Positions 53,159 through 61,048 of a DNA stretch of 64,000 bases are shown here, in pieces (positions within the stretch are counted from its first letter, which is position 1; every line of letters starts with the position of its first letter). The notes beneath the pieces are model-generated. The model saw only the letters and a program-made list of their open reading frames with translations, was not told where the DNA came from and searched no databases. A program made the position numbers and the translations under genes. The stretch covers positions 372,001 to 436,000 of the forward strand of contig OY970347.1 of the NCBI GenBank assembly GCA_963717635.1, read 5' to 3'. The stretch is from JALZKA01 sp963717635 (GTDB lineage Bacteria > Actinomycetota > Thermoleophilia > Solirubrobacterales > 70-9).

Positions 53159-54010
53159 TTAGGTAGGGGCCACCGCTCCGGCGGAGCCGTTTGAGTTTGT
53201 ATCGGCAGGCGCGCCCTCGACCCGTAGTAGCTCTTGCACCGCCGCCTCACCCACCGCGAGCTGCTCGGTCGTCGGCTCCCGGGTCGAGATCCGCCGCTGG
53301 ATCTCGTGCCCCGTGCCGTGGACGGCCCGCGAGAGCGCCGCGTCCGGGTTGCGCTCGGCGAAGGCGAAAACCTCGACCGCCGCCCCGGTCGCGGCCAGCG
53401 AAGCAGCTCCGCGGGCGACCGAGTTGGGCCGCTCGAGCGCGCCCTCGACAATCACCTGGCCGGCGACGCTGAACGCCAGCAGGGGGGCGATCAGGTTCGA
53501 GCCGCAGCGTTGGTGCTCCTTTGGCTCGTCGGCGGCCGGGCCGCCGGACTCGTACGCGCCGATCGCCTTGTGCTCGGCGCCGTGGTAGGCGGCGAGATCG
53601 CGGTCGCGAAGCGCCGCCAGGGCGGGCAGCATCCCGATCGCGGCGACGAGCGTCTCGCGCGTGGCGCTGCCCCGTGCGAGCTTCCGCGCCGCGGCGCTCG
53701 CGACCATTGCCGTGGCGGCGGCGCCCAAGACGCGGGGGTCCTCGAACGGCAGCCGAGCCGAGCGCAGCCGCAGCCGCGCCAGCGGCACCACCAGCAGCCC
53801 CTCGGCCAGACGCAGCGGCCCTCGCAGGAACGGGATCTGCGCGAGGCGCCCGCGGGCCAGAGTGGGCTTGGCGCCGGATGCGACCTCGACCTTGCCCGCC
53901 GGGGTGCGCACGGCGACCGCCCAGAAGGTGGGGCCGTGGACGAGCAGCCCGTTGCGAAGAGCCATGCCCCCGAGGCGCAGCTGAGCCTGCTTGGGGGCTT
54001 CCTCAGCCAT
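53159..54010 (-). CDS. DUF1385 (YqhQ-like) membrane protein
   Basis: A 283-residue protein starting MAEEAPKQAQLRLGGMALRN. GGMALRNGLLVHGPTFWAVA and the central YHGAEHKAIGAYE (the conserved GAEHK motif) mark DUF1385. RCGSNLIAPLLAFSVAGQVI follows, with several hydrophobic segments. Bacterial DUF1385 proteins are of unknown function, often near peptidase or release-factor genes. It overlaps the M20 stop by eight bases and lies three bases before the ftsH-like gene. Confidence 0.82.
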   Translation of the reverse strand: MAEEAPKQAQLRLGGMALRNGLLVHGPTFWAVAVRTPAGKVEVASGAKPTLARGRLAQIPFLRGPLRLAEGLLVVPLARLRLRSARLPFEDPRVLGAAATAMVASAAARKLARGSATRETLVAAIGMLPALAALRDRDLAAYHGAEHKAIGAYESGGPAADEPKEHQRCGSNLIAPLLAFSVAGQVIVEGALERPNSVARGAASLAATGAAVEVFAFAERNPDAALSRAVHGTGHEIQRRISTREPTTEQLAVGEAAVQELLRVEGAPADTNSNGSAGAVAPT

Positions 54011-55346
54011 CCAGGAACCTTCGCGCAAGCCACTCGTAGAAGCCGGCTGCAAGCTCGATGTCCGTAACGGCGGCCCGTTCGTCGGCGCCGTGCACGAGCG
54101 GTGCGGCGGTGAACAGATCCAGCGCCCGTTGCGGATGGAAGCCGTAGACAACCGAAGAGCCGAACGCCTTGCGAAACCAGTGACTGTCGGAGAATCCGGG
54201 CATCACGCTGGGGACGAGCGTGGCCTCCGGGTCAGCCTCGGCCAGCCAATCGCGGAGCGCGTCGGTGAACTCCGTGTCGAGCGGCGATGCGTTGCCGGTG
54301 GTGGTGTCCGTGAACTCCACGTCCACCTGATCGCCGAGGTCCCCAAGGACGGGCGCGATCCGTTTGCGGACCTCCGACTCGTCGAGCCCCGGCGGCACGC
54401 GGCAGTCGATTACGGCCTCGGCCACGGACGGGATCACGTTGTCGCGGGCCGAGGCACTCGCCTTGGTCGGGACCAGGGTGACTCGCAGCATCGGCTCGGC
54501 CAGGTAGGCGGCCAGCAGCGGGCTTCGGGATCGCAGCTGTTCCAGGGCACGCTCGAGCTCGTTGGGGGATTCGCCGACCTCCCGATCGAGGACGCCGCTC
54601 AGGAACGCCACCCCGGCAGGGGTCGCCTCCAGCGCCGGCTGCTCGCTCAGCCGGGTCAGGATCGGCGCGAGACGCAGCAGCGCGTTGTCGCCCAGGCTCG
54701 GGACGCTGCCGTGGCCCGCGCGCCCGCGCGCCCGCAGGGTGAACCGAAAGACCCCCTTCTCGCCGACCGCGACGCTGTAGAAGCGGCGGCCGTCGAACTC
54801 GAACATCGCGCCGCCGCCCTCGTTGACGACGAGGTCGGCGTACGCGTGCTCCGGGCGTTGCTCGCAGAGCCAGCGGGCGCCCAGGTGTGCGCCCATCTCC
54901 TCGTCCGCGGTGACGATCACCTTCAGCTCGCCCCGCGCAGGGCGCCAGCCCGAGCGGGCCAGGTGAGCCGCGGCGGCGACCTCGGTCGCGACCTGGTCCT
55001 TCATGTCCTGGCCGCCGCGCCCAAGCACGAAGCCGTCGCGGACCTCGCCCGACCAGGGGTCGAACGACCATTCGTCGGGGTTGGCCGGGACCGTGTCGAC
55101 GTGGCTCAGGAAGCAGAGGACCGGTCCCTCCGATTCCCCCCTGAGGCGCGCGATCAGGTTCGGCCGGCCGGGCTCGGCCTCGAGGGTCTCGCACTCGAAG
55201 CCAGATTCACCGAGGACGCCGGCCAAGAGCTCTTGGGCAGGCCCCTCGTTTCCGGGCGGGTTGACGGTGTCGATGCGGATCAGCTGCGAGAGCAGCTCGA
55301 CAGCCTCGGCACCGAGTCCGCTCTCCTCGGCGACACTCGTCTCCAT
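54003..55346 (-). CDS. M20/M25/M40-family metallopeptidase
   Basis: A 447-residue zinc aminoacylase/dipeptidase-like enzyme. Metal sites are visible in CFLSHVDTVPANPDEW (His and Asp), GRGGQDMKDQVA (bridging Asp), VTADEEMGAHLG (catalytic Glu pair), VVNEGGGAMF and the late His in PLVHGADER. SVAVGEKGVFRFTLRARGRA starts the dimerisation domain. Substrate could be an N-acyl amino acid, a dipeptide or succinyl-diaminopimelate. First gene of the minus-strand operon with DUF1385 and ftsH-like. Confidence 0.9.
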   Translation of the reverse strand: METSVAEESGLGAEAVELLSQLIRIDTVNPPGNEGPAQELLAGVLGESGFECETLEAEPGRPNLIARLRGESEGPVLCFLSHVDTVPANPDEWSFDPWSGEVRDGFVLGRGGQDMKDQVATEVAAAAHLARSGWRPARGELKVIVTADEEMGAHLGARWLCEQRPEHAYADLVVNEGGGAMFEFDGRRFYSVAVGEKGVFRFTLRARGRAGHGSVPSLGDNALLRLAPILTRLSEQPALEATPAGVAFLSGVLDREVGESPNELERALEQLRSRSPLLAAYLAEPMLRVTLVPTKASASARDNVIPSVAEAVIDCRVPPGLDESEVRKRIAPVLGDLGDQVDVEFTDTTTGNASPLDTEFTDALRDWLAEADPEATLVPSVMPGFSDSHWFRKAFGSSVVYGFHPQRALDLFTAAPLVHGADERAAVTDIELAAGFYEWLARRFLDG

Positions 55347-55377
55347 TCCCGGGAGGTTACGGCCTTACCCCCGGGCG

Positions 55378-55609
55378 CTAGAGCAACCCCTCGGCGCCGG
55401 GAACGCCGCCGGCCGCGCCGGCCCAGAGAATGTCCCAAATCGATGCCGCTGGGAATGTGGCCGACCAGCCCGCCGACGCCGAAGCCCACGCCCGCGGCGT
55501 TCCACAGGTGGGCCCGTCCGATTTCGGCGCCATCCACGCGAACAGGCGCCAGCTGACCCGTCCGTTGCGCCCACGCGGATGCCACCGCGGCAGCGCCAGA
55601 GATCGCCAC
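55378..55609 (-). pseudogene. small ORF broken by a one-base frameshift
   Basis: On the minus strand a coding-like segment runs VAISGAAAVASAWAQRTG, VRVDGAEIGRAHLWNAAG, GVGGLVGHIPSGID. It then continues convincingly only in the next frame as WDILWAGAAGGVPGAEGLL followed by TAG. Deleting one T from the TTT complementary to 55437-55439 joins the two parts into an open frame of about 76 codons. The protein would be a small Gly-rich, probably membrane-associated protein of no family I recognise. No good ribosome site precedes GTG 55609. It is either a recent pseudogene, programmed frameshifting or a sequencing error. It accounts for most of the otherwise gene-free stretch 55347-55655. Confidence 0.45.
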
Positions 55610-55655
55610 GTTCGCCCCGGCGCCGGCGGCGTCTGTCAGCGGCGGGTCTCGCCGC

Positions 55656-55985
55656 CTAGGAGCCCTCCTCGATGTCCCCGAGCCCGCCTTCGATGCCCTT
55701 GGCGACCGCGACCTCGTAGATCTCACGGGTCGGGTGGCCGGTGATCTTCTCAGCGAACTTCGCGATCTGCTCCTGGTAGAAGCCGCTGCGCTCATTCGCC
55801 CGCAGGTTCTCGATCGTGTCGCAGAGGTCGATGGCCATCGCGCGGCCGTCGTCGCGAACCAGCAGCAGCGCGCCCATGAACCCCTTCTCCCGCCGGGCAG
55901 CGGGCAAAACCGACTCGTCGAACAGCCGGGCCGACTCGTCGATGTCCTCGGGTCTTACCGCCACGCTGGTCACGCGTGCAACCAC
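55656..55985 (-). CDS. antibiotic-biosynthesis-monooxygenase-like (dimeric alpha/beta barrel) protein
   Basis: A 109-residue protein from GTG 55985, chosen because AGGAGG lies four to five bases upstream. VARVTSVAVRPEDIDESARL, LPAARREKGFMGALLLVRDD and MAIDLCDTIENLRANERSGF fit the ABM fold: strand, helix, strand with a hydrophobic core. Such proteins act as small monooxygenases or ligand binders; the catalytic His/Asn set is not clear, so no reaction is assigned. Divergent from rarA. Confidence 0.72.
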   Translation of the reverse strand: MVARVTSVAVRPEDIDESARLFDESVLPAARREKGFMGALLLVRDDGRAMAIDLCDTIENLRANERSGFYQEQIAKFAEKITGHPTREIYEVAVAKGIEGGLGDIEEGS

Positions 55986-56039
55986 GGCTCCTCCTTCGTT
56001 GGCTTCGTCCATCCGACAGTACCGCGCATACTCGCTTGC

Positions 56040-57365
56040 ATGGAGACGCTGTTCGAGTCCGAAGGCGACGGCGAGCCTGAGGGCTTCGCGCCCGATGCTC
56101 CGCTGGCGGTGCGGATGCGCCCGCGGTCGCTCGACGAGCTCGTCGGCCAGGAGCACCTGCTGGGGGAGGGCTCGGCGCTGCGGACCGCGGTGCAATCCGG
56201 CGAGCCGCATTCGGCGATCCTCCATGGGCCGCCGGGAACCGGCAAGACCACGCTTGCGAGGATCATCGCCCGGTCCTCCGATGCCGCGTTCGAGGAGGAG
56301 TCGGCGGTGAACGCCGGCAAGGCGCAGGTCCGGGCGGTGATCGAGCGCGCCGCCGAACGGCGGCGCGGCAACGGCCGCCGCACGGTGCTGTTCCTCGACG
56401 AGATCCACCGCTTCAACAAGGCCCAGCAGGACGCCCTGCTGCCCGCCGTCGAGGAGGGGTTGGTGACGCTGATCGGCGCGACCACCGAGAACCCTTACTT
56501 CGAGGTCAACTCGGCGCTTCTCTCGCGCTGCCAGATCTATGAGTTGCGCGAGCTCGGTGCCGACGACGTCGCCGCACTGCTGCGCCGCGCGCTGTCCGAC
56601 CCCGAGCGAGGCGTATCCGATCCGCCGGCGCTCGCCGACGAGGCGCTCGATCTGCTGGCGACCCGCTCCGGCGGCGACGCGCGGACTGCGCTCGGGGCGC
56701 TCGAGCGCGCCGTGGAGACCGCCAAGGCCGGTCGGCACGTGATCGACGTCGCGACCGCCGAGGACGCCCTACAGCGCAAGGCGGTTGCCTATGACCGCGA
56801 GGGCGACCGCCACTACGACTACATCTCGGCCTGGATCAAGGCCACCCGCGGCTCGGACCCCGACGCGTCTCTGTACTACCTGGCGGTGATGCTCGAGGGC
56901 GGCGAGGACCCCCGCTTCATCGCCCGGCGGATGGTGATCCTCGCCTCGGAGGACGTCGGCAACGCCGACCCCCGAGCGCTCGTCGTCGCGACCGCAGCGG
57001 CCGCGGCGGTGGACCGGGTCGGCCTCCCTGAGTGCGCGCTGAACCTCGCCCAGGCCGCGGCCTACCTGGCGCTGGCGCCGAAGTCGAACGCCTCGACGAC
57101 GGCGATCTCGGCGGCGATGCGCCACGTCCGTGAGCACGGCGCGAAGCTGCCGCCCGATCACCTTCGGGATGCTCACTACCCGGGAGCCAAGAAGCTCGGC
57201 CGGGGTGAAGGCTACGTCTATCCCCACTCCGAGCCCGACGGGGTCTCGGACCAGCCGCTCCTACCGCCCGAACTGAAGGGAGTGCGCTTCTACGAACCAA
57301 CCGACCGCGGCCTCGAGGCCCAGCTCCGCGAGCGCCTCGACGAGTTCCGGCGGCTTCGCGAGTAG
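56040..57365 (+). CDS. rarA: replication-associated recombination protein A (RarA/MgsA)
   Basis: A 441-residue AAA+ ATPase of the clamp-loader-like group. PLAVRMRPRSLDELVGQEHL opens the family domain, ILHGPPGTGKTTLARII is Walker A, LFLDEIHRFNKAQQDALLP Walker B with the RarA-specific HRFNKAQQD, and TTENPYFEVNSALLSRC sensor 1. The C-terminal tetramerisation domain includes DYISAWIKATRGSDPDASLY. It acts at stalled replication forks. No clear Shine-Dalgarno precedes the ATG. Confidence 0.95.
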   Translation: METLFESEGDGEPEGFAPDAPLAVRMRPRSLDELVGQEHLLGEGSALRTAVQSGEPHSAILHGPPGTGKTTLARIIARSSDAAFEEESAVNAGKAQVRAVIERAAERRRGNGRRTVLFLDEIHRFNKAQQDALLPAVEEGLVTLIGATTENPYFEVNSALLSRCQIYELRELGADDVAALLRRALSDPERGVSDPPALADEALDLLATRSGGDARTALGALERAVETAKAGRHVIDVATAEDALQRKAVAYDREGDRHYDYISAWIKATRGSDPDASLYYLAVMLEGGEDPRFIARRMVILASEDVGNADPRALVVATAAAAAVDRVGLPECALNLAQAAAYLALAPKSNASTTAISAAMRHVREHGAKLPPDHLRDAHYPGAKKLGRGEGYVYPHSEPDGVSDQPLLPPELKGVRFYEPTDRGLEAQLRERLDEFRRLRE

Positions 57366-57455
57366 TGGTCTACGATCAGCGAGTGGGCTGAGTTTGACGC
57401 GACCAGCCTCCGGGGGTAGCGTCATCCCACCAGGGCACCGAACCGGGAGGAACGG

Positions 57456-58838
57456 ATGAAGACGCGGGCGATTGGAGCGCTCTTGGTGCTGGCCGTGCTG
57501 ATCGGCCTTGTGGCCGAGGCGGCGGCGAAGAAGGACCGGACTTCCCTGATCAGCCGCCAGAGCGCGAGCGCGGGCGGCCAGGGCGGGGATGCGGCGTCCT
57601 ACGACACGATGGTGTCCGCCAGCGGGCGTTTCGTCCTCTTCGAGACCGAGTCCACCAACCTTGGCGGGCCGGCTGAGGCCGTCAACAACATCTATCTCTA
57701 CGACCGCGAGCGCAAGAAGACGCAGCTTGTCTCGCGCCAGTCGAAGTCGGCGGGAGGCGCCGGCGCGGACGACGGCTCGAACGATGCTTCGATCTCGGAC
57801 AACGGGCGCTACGTCGCGTTCTCGACCAACGCCGACAACCTCGGCGGCCCGGTCGAGGACACAGTCCTGAACGTCTATGTGTACGACCGCGAACGCAAAA
57901 AGGCGATCCTCGTCTCCAGGCGCTCGAAGTCGGCCGGCGGCGCGGGTGCCGACGACCACTCGGACGATCCTTCGATCTCGGGCAACGGCAGGTACGTCGC
58001 ATTCGAAAGCGAAGCGACGAACCTCTCGGCCGCAACCAACACCCCGGACGGAGACGAGAACGTCTACGTCTACGACCTGAAGCGCAAGCGGATCGCGCTG
58101 GTCTCGCGCCAGTCGAAGTCGACGGGCGGCGGCGGAGGCGACCAATCCTCCGACGTCTCGACGAACGGCGGCGGCGCGATCTCGAAGTCGGGACGGTTTG
58201 TGACCTTCGACACCGACGCCGACAACCTCGGCGGACCGGCTGAGGACGTCCACAACATCTACGTCTACGACCGCAAGCGTAAGAAGACGATCCTCGTCTC
58301 GCGCCGGTCGAAATCGGCCGGCGGAGCCGGAGCGGACGACTTCTCCGAGGAGGCGGTGATCTCGCGCGCCGGCCGGTTCGTCGCGTTCGACACCGACGCC
58401 GACAACCTCGGCGGCCCAATCGAAACGGACCAAGGCAACGTCTACGTCTACGACCTCGAGCGCAAACGGATCCGGCTGGTCTCGCGCCAGTCGCGCTCGG
58501 CAGGCGGAGCCGGCGGCGATCTTGATTCGGACAACCCGTCGATCGCATCGAACGGACGTTTCGTGGCATTCGAGACCGGGGCCTTGAACCTCGGCGGGCC
58601 GATCGACCCGCTCGCCGGCGACAACGTCTACGTCTACGACCTGAAGCGCAGGAAGGTCCAGCTGGTCTCGCGCCAGTCGAAGCCCGCAGGCAACGCGGGC
58701 GGCGACCTGGAGGCGTTTGACCCGTCGATCTCGGGGTCAGGCCGCTACGTCGCGTTCGAGACCTCGGCGAGCAACCTGGGTGGCCCGATCAACACCCCGG
58801 CCAACGAGGCCAACGTCTACATCCGCGATCGCGGGTAG
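57456..58838 (+). CDS. secreted seven-blade PD40/TolB-like propeller protein A
   Basis: A 460-residue protein with signal peptide (IGALLVLAVLIGLVAEAAA) and then seven degenerate repeats of about 62 residues. Each carries LVSRQSKSAGGAGADD, an NGRYVAFSTNADNLGGP-type block and NVYVYDRERKK. These correspond to PD40 blades of TolB-like propellers, with acidic/glycine loops that could bind calcium. No catalytic residues are apparent; a secreted binding or adhesion role is likely. GGGAGGAA precedes the ATG. A hairpin follows 10 bases after the stop. Confidence 0.85.
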   Translation: MKTRAIGALLVLAVLIGLVAEAAAKKDRTSLISRQSASAGGQGGDAASYDTMVSASGRFVLFETESTNLGGPAEAVNNIYLYDRERKKTQLVSRQSKSAGGAGADDGSNDASISDNGRYVAFSTNADNLGGPVEDTVLNVYVYDRERKKAILVSRRSKSAGGAGADDHSDDPSISGNGRYVAFESEATNLSAATNTPDGDENVYVYDLKRKRIALVSRQSKSTGGGGGDQSSDVSTNGGGAISKSGRFVTFDTDADNLGGPAEDVHNIYVYDRKRKKTILVSRRSKSAGGAGADDFSEEAVISRAGRFVAFDTDADNLGGPIETDQGNVYVYDLERKRIRLVSRQSRSAGGAGGDLDSDNPSIASNGRFVAFETGALNLGGPIDPLAGDNVYVYDLKRRKVQLVSRQSKPAGNAGGDLEAFDPSISGSGRYVAFETSASNLGGPINTPANEANVYIRDRG

Positions 58839-58848
58839 CAGCCGCAAC

Positions 58849-58884
58849 TCGCTTTCGCCCCCTGTGTTTCAGGGGCGCAAGCGA
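58849..58884 (+). terminator. long hairpin between propeller A and the RTX-like gene
   Basis: TCGCTT and AAGCGA enclose an inner stem CGCCCC(C)TG with CAGGGGCG around a five-base TGTTT loop; one C is bulged. It lies between the propeller A stop and the next gene's ribosome site. No T-run follows, but its strength suggests termination or attenuation. Confidence 0.6.
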
Positions 58885-58906
58885 CCAACCAGGGAGGTTG
58901 GCAGGG

Positions 58907-59503
58907 ATGTACACAGGGACCAAAGTGGCCCTGGCCGCGGGTGCGTGCACGTTGGTGTTCGCCTCCACGGCCATGGCCCTAACGATCATCGGCACCAAGG
59001 GGGACGACCGGATCTTCGGCTCCCGTGGCGACGACCGCATCGCCGCGCTCGCGGGGAATGACAAGGTCCGCGCGTTCGGCGGTGACGACCATGTCAACGC
59101 CGGACCCGGTGACGACCGTGTCGCCGGCGATGGCGGCGCGGACTTCATCCGCGGCAAGCACGGCGACGATCGTGTTCGTGGCGGCGACGGCGCCGACCAC
59201 ATCGCGGTCGGCCAGGGCATCGACTCAAGTTCCGGCGGCGACGGCAACGACGTTCTCTGGGCATATGCCCACAAGGACGTCGAGGTCGACGGAGTCGACA
59301 CGCTGCTCGGCGGGAAGGGCAACGACCGACTCCGTGCCAGGGACGGCGAGGCCGACCTGATCGATTGCGGGCGGGGCAGGCGCGACAAGGCGCTCCTCGA
59401 CCAGGTCGACGTGATCGTCGACGCGACCCCGGAGAACCCGAACGGGTCCTGCGAGGCCGTGTTGCGTGCCGACCCGCCGCCCGAGCCTGCGCCCGAACCG
59501 TAA
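58907..59503 (+). CDS. secreted RTX-like calcium-binding repeat protein
   Basis: A 198-residue protein; ATG 58907 is used because AGGGAGG lies nine bases upstream (TTG 58898 overlaps it). Signal segment VALAAGACTLVFASTAMA, then tandem nonapeptides of the hemolysin type: TKGDDRIFG, RGDDRIAAL, GGDDHVNAG, PGDDRVAGD, HGDDRVRGG, DGADHIAVG, DGNDVLW, KGNDRLRAR. These form a calcium beta-roll. The C-terminal part ends in a Pro/Glu tail. Probably a calcium-dependent surface or exopolymer protein. Confidence 0.87.
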   Translation: MYTGTKVALAAGACTLVFASTAMALTIIGTKGDDRIFGSRGDDRIAALAGNDKVRAFGGDDHVNAGPGDDRVAGDGGADFIRGKHGDDRVRGGDGADHIAVGQGIDSSSGGDGNDVLWAYAHKDVEVDGVDTLLGGKGNDRLRARDGEADLIDCGRGRRDKALLDQVDVIVDATPENPNGSCEAVLRADPPPEPAPEP

Positions 59504-59553
59504 GTCCGGGCGCCGGCCGGCCCGCGCCCCGTCGCGGGTCGGTAGGCAGGGGA

Positions 59554-59582
59554 GGGCCGGGAGCCAGGACGGCTCCCGGCCC
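59554..59582 (+). terminator. strong terminator after the RTX-like gene
   Basis: A perfect 12-pair stem (GGGCCGGGAGCC with GGCTCCCGGCCC) and five-base loop, then GTTCCTTGTCC. It lies 50 bases after the RTX stop and 65 before propeller B, isolating the RTX gene. Confidence 0.8.
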
Positions 59583-59647
59583 GTTCCTTGTCCCTGGTCC
59601 GCGGGGGGTGTAGGGTCGCTGCGGACTCGGGCATGGGAGCGATCACT

Positions 59648-61048
59648 GTGAACGCGAGAAGGATTCCGGCGCTGCTGGCCGGCCTAGCTCTGATCGGCGC
59701 GCTCGTACTGAGCAGCGCGATGGCGGCGAGCAGGCCCGGCAAGACCGAGCTGATCTCGCGCCAGAGCGCCGGCGCCGGCGGAGCGGGTGGGGATGGCGAG
59801 AGCTTCAACCCCGCGGTCTCCGCCAACGGCCGCTTCGTTGCCTTCGAGACCCTCGCCGACAACCTCGGGGGGCCCCGGGAGGACGACGTCTCCAACATCT
59901 ACGTGTACGACCGCAAGCGCAACAAGGTCGAGCTGGTTTCCCGCCGGTCCCGTTCGGCTGGCGGCCTCGGCGGGAATGGCGACAGCTTTCTCCCCTCGAT
60001 CACCGCCGACGGCCGCTACGTCGCCTTCGAGACCCTCTCGACAAACCTCGGCGGCTCGGTCTCGAGCGACAGCCAGATCTACGTCTATGACCGTAAGCGC
60101 GACGCAATCCGGCTCATATCCCGGCGGTCGAAGTCAGCCGGCGGCGACGCGGGCGACGATGAGAGCTTCAATGGGGTCATCTCGGGCAACGGCCGCTACG
60201 TCGGCTTCGAGACCCTTGCCGACAACCTTGGCGGACCGGCGGCCGACGTCTACAACGTCTACGTCTATGACCGTAAGCGCAAGACCGTGCGCCTTGTATC
60301 CCGGCGATCGAAGCCCGCGGGCGGGCAGGGCGGCGATGCCAACAGCTTCAACCCCGACCTGTCGAGGTCGGGGCGAAACATCGCCTTCTTTACGGAAGCG
60401 CAGAACCTCGGTGGCCCGATCGCGACCCCGCTGCCGGAGCAGAGCAATGTCTACGTATACGACCTCAAGCGAAAGAAGATGCAGCTGGTTTCCCGGCGCT
60501 CCAAGGGTGCGGGCGGGGGTGGAGGCACCGAGGATTCCGAGGGCGCGAGCATCTCCGCCAATGGCCGGTACGTCGCCTTCGAGACCGACGCGGTGAACCT
60601 GGGCGGCCCCCTCAACACGGGGCCCGACGACGACAACGTCTACGTCTACGACCGCGAGCGCAGGAAGGTGCAGCTGATTTCCCGGCGCTCGAAGGGCGCG
60701 GGCGGCGAGGGCGGCGACGACCTGTCCGAGGACCCGGCCATCTCGTCGAGTGGGCGGCTGGTGACGTTCGAGAGTGAGGCCCAGAACCTCGGCGGCCCGA
60801 TTGCGACGCTCGCGGGCGATACGAACGTCTACGTCTACAACCGCGCGCTGAAGCGGGTCGCGCTGATCTCGCGCCGCTCGAAGGGGGCGGGCGGCGCCGG
60901 CGGCGATGACGAGTCCGAGGATGCGGCGATCTCGGCGAACGGCCTCTATGTGGCGTTCGAGACCGAAGCCCAGAATCTCGGCGGCCCGATCGAGCTCGTT
61001 GCGGACGAGGAGAACGTCTACCTGCGCACCCTGGACTCGATCCGGTGA
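59648..61048 (+). CDS. secreted seven-blade PD40/TolB-like propeller protein B
   Basis: A 466-residue paralogue of propeller A. GTG 59648 is chosen because GGGAG lies eight bases upstream; ATG 59633 is in frame but lacks this. Signal segment ALLAGLALIGALVLSSAMAA, then seven blades beginning LISRQSAGAGGAGGDGESF, ending with YLRTLDSIR. Within the blades NIYVYDRKRNKVELVSRRSR shows the same motif as A. Blade-internal DGES/DDESE loops may bind cations. The stop overlaps the propeller C start (GTGA). Confidence 0.85.
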   Translation: MNARRIPALLAGLALIGALVLSSAMAASRPGKTELISRQSAGAGGAGGDGESFNPAVSANGRFVAFETLADNLGGPREDDVSNIYVYDRKRNKVELVSRRSRSAGGLGGNGDSFLPSITADGRYVAFETLSTNLGGSVSSDSQIYVYDRKRDAIRLISRRSKSAGGDAGDDESFNGVISGNGRYVGFETLADNLGGPAADVYNVYVYDRKRKTVRLVSRRSKPAGGQGGDANSFNPDLSRSGRNIAFFTEAQNLGGPIATPLPEQSNVYVYDLKRKKMQLVSRRSKGAGGGGGTEDSEGASISANGRYVAFETDAVNLGGPLNTGPDDDNVYVYDRERRKVQLISRRSKGAGGEGGDDLSEDPAISSSGRLVTFESEAQNLGGPIATLAGDTNVYVYNRALKRVALISRRSKGAGGAGGDDESEDAAISANGLYVAFETEAQNLGGPIELVADEENVYLRTLDSIR

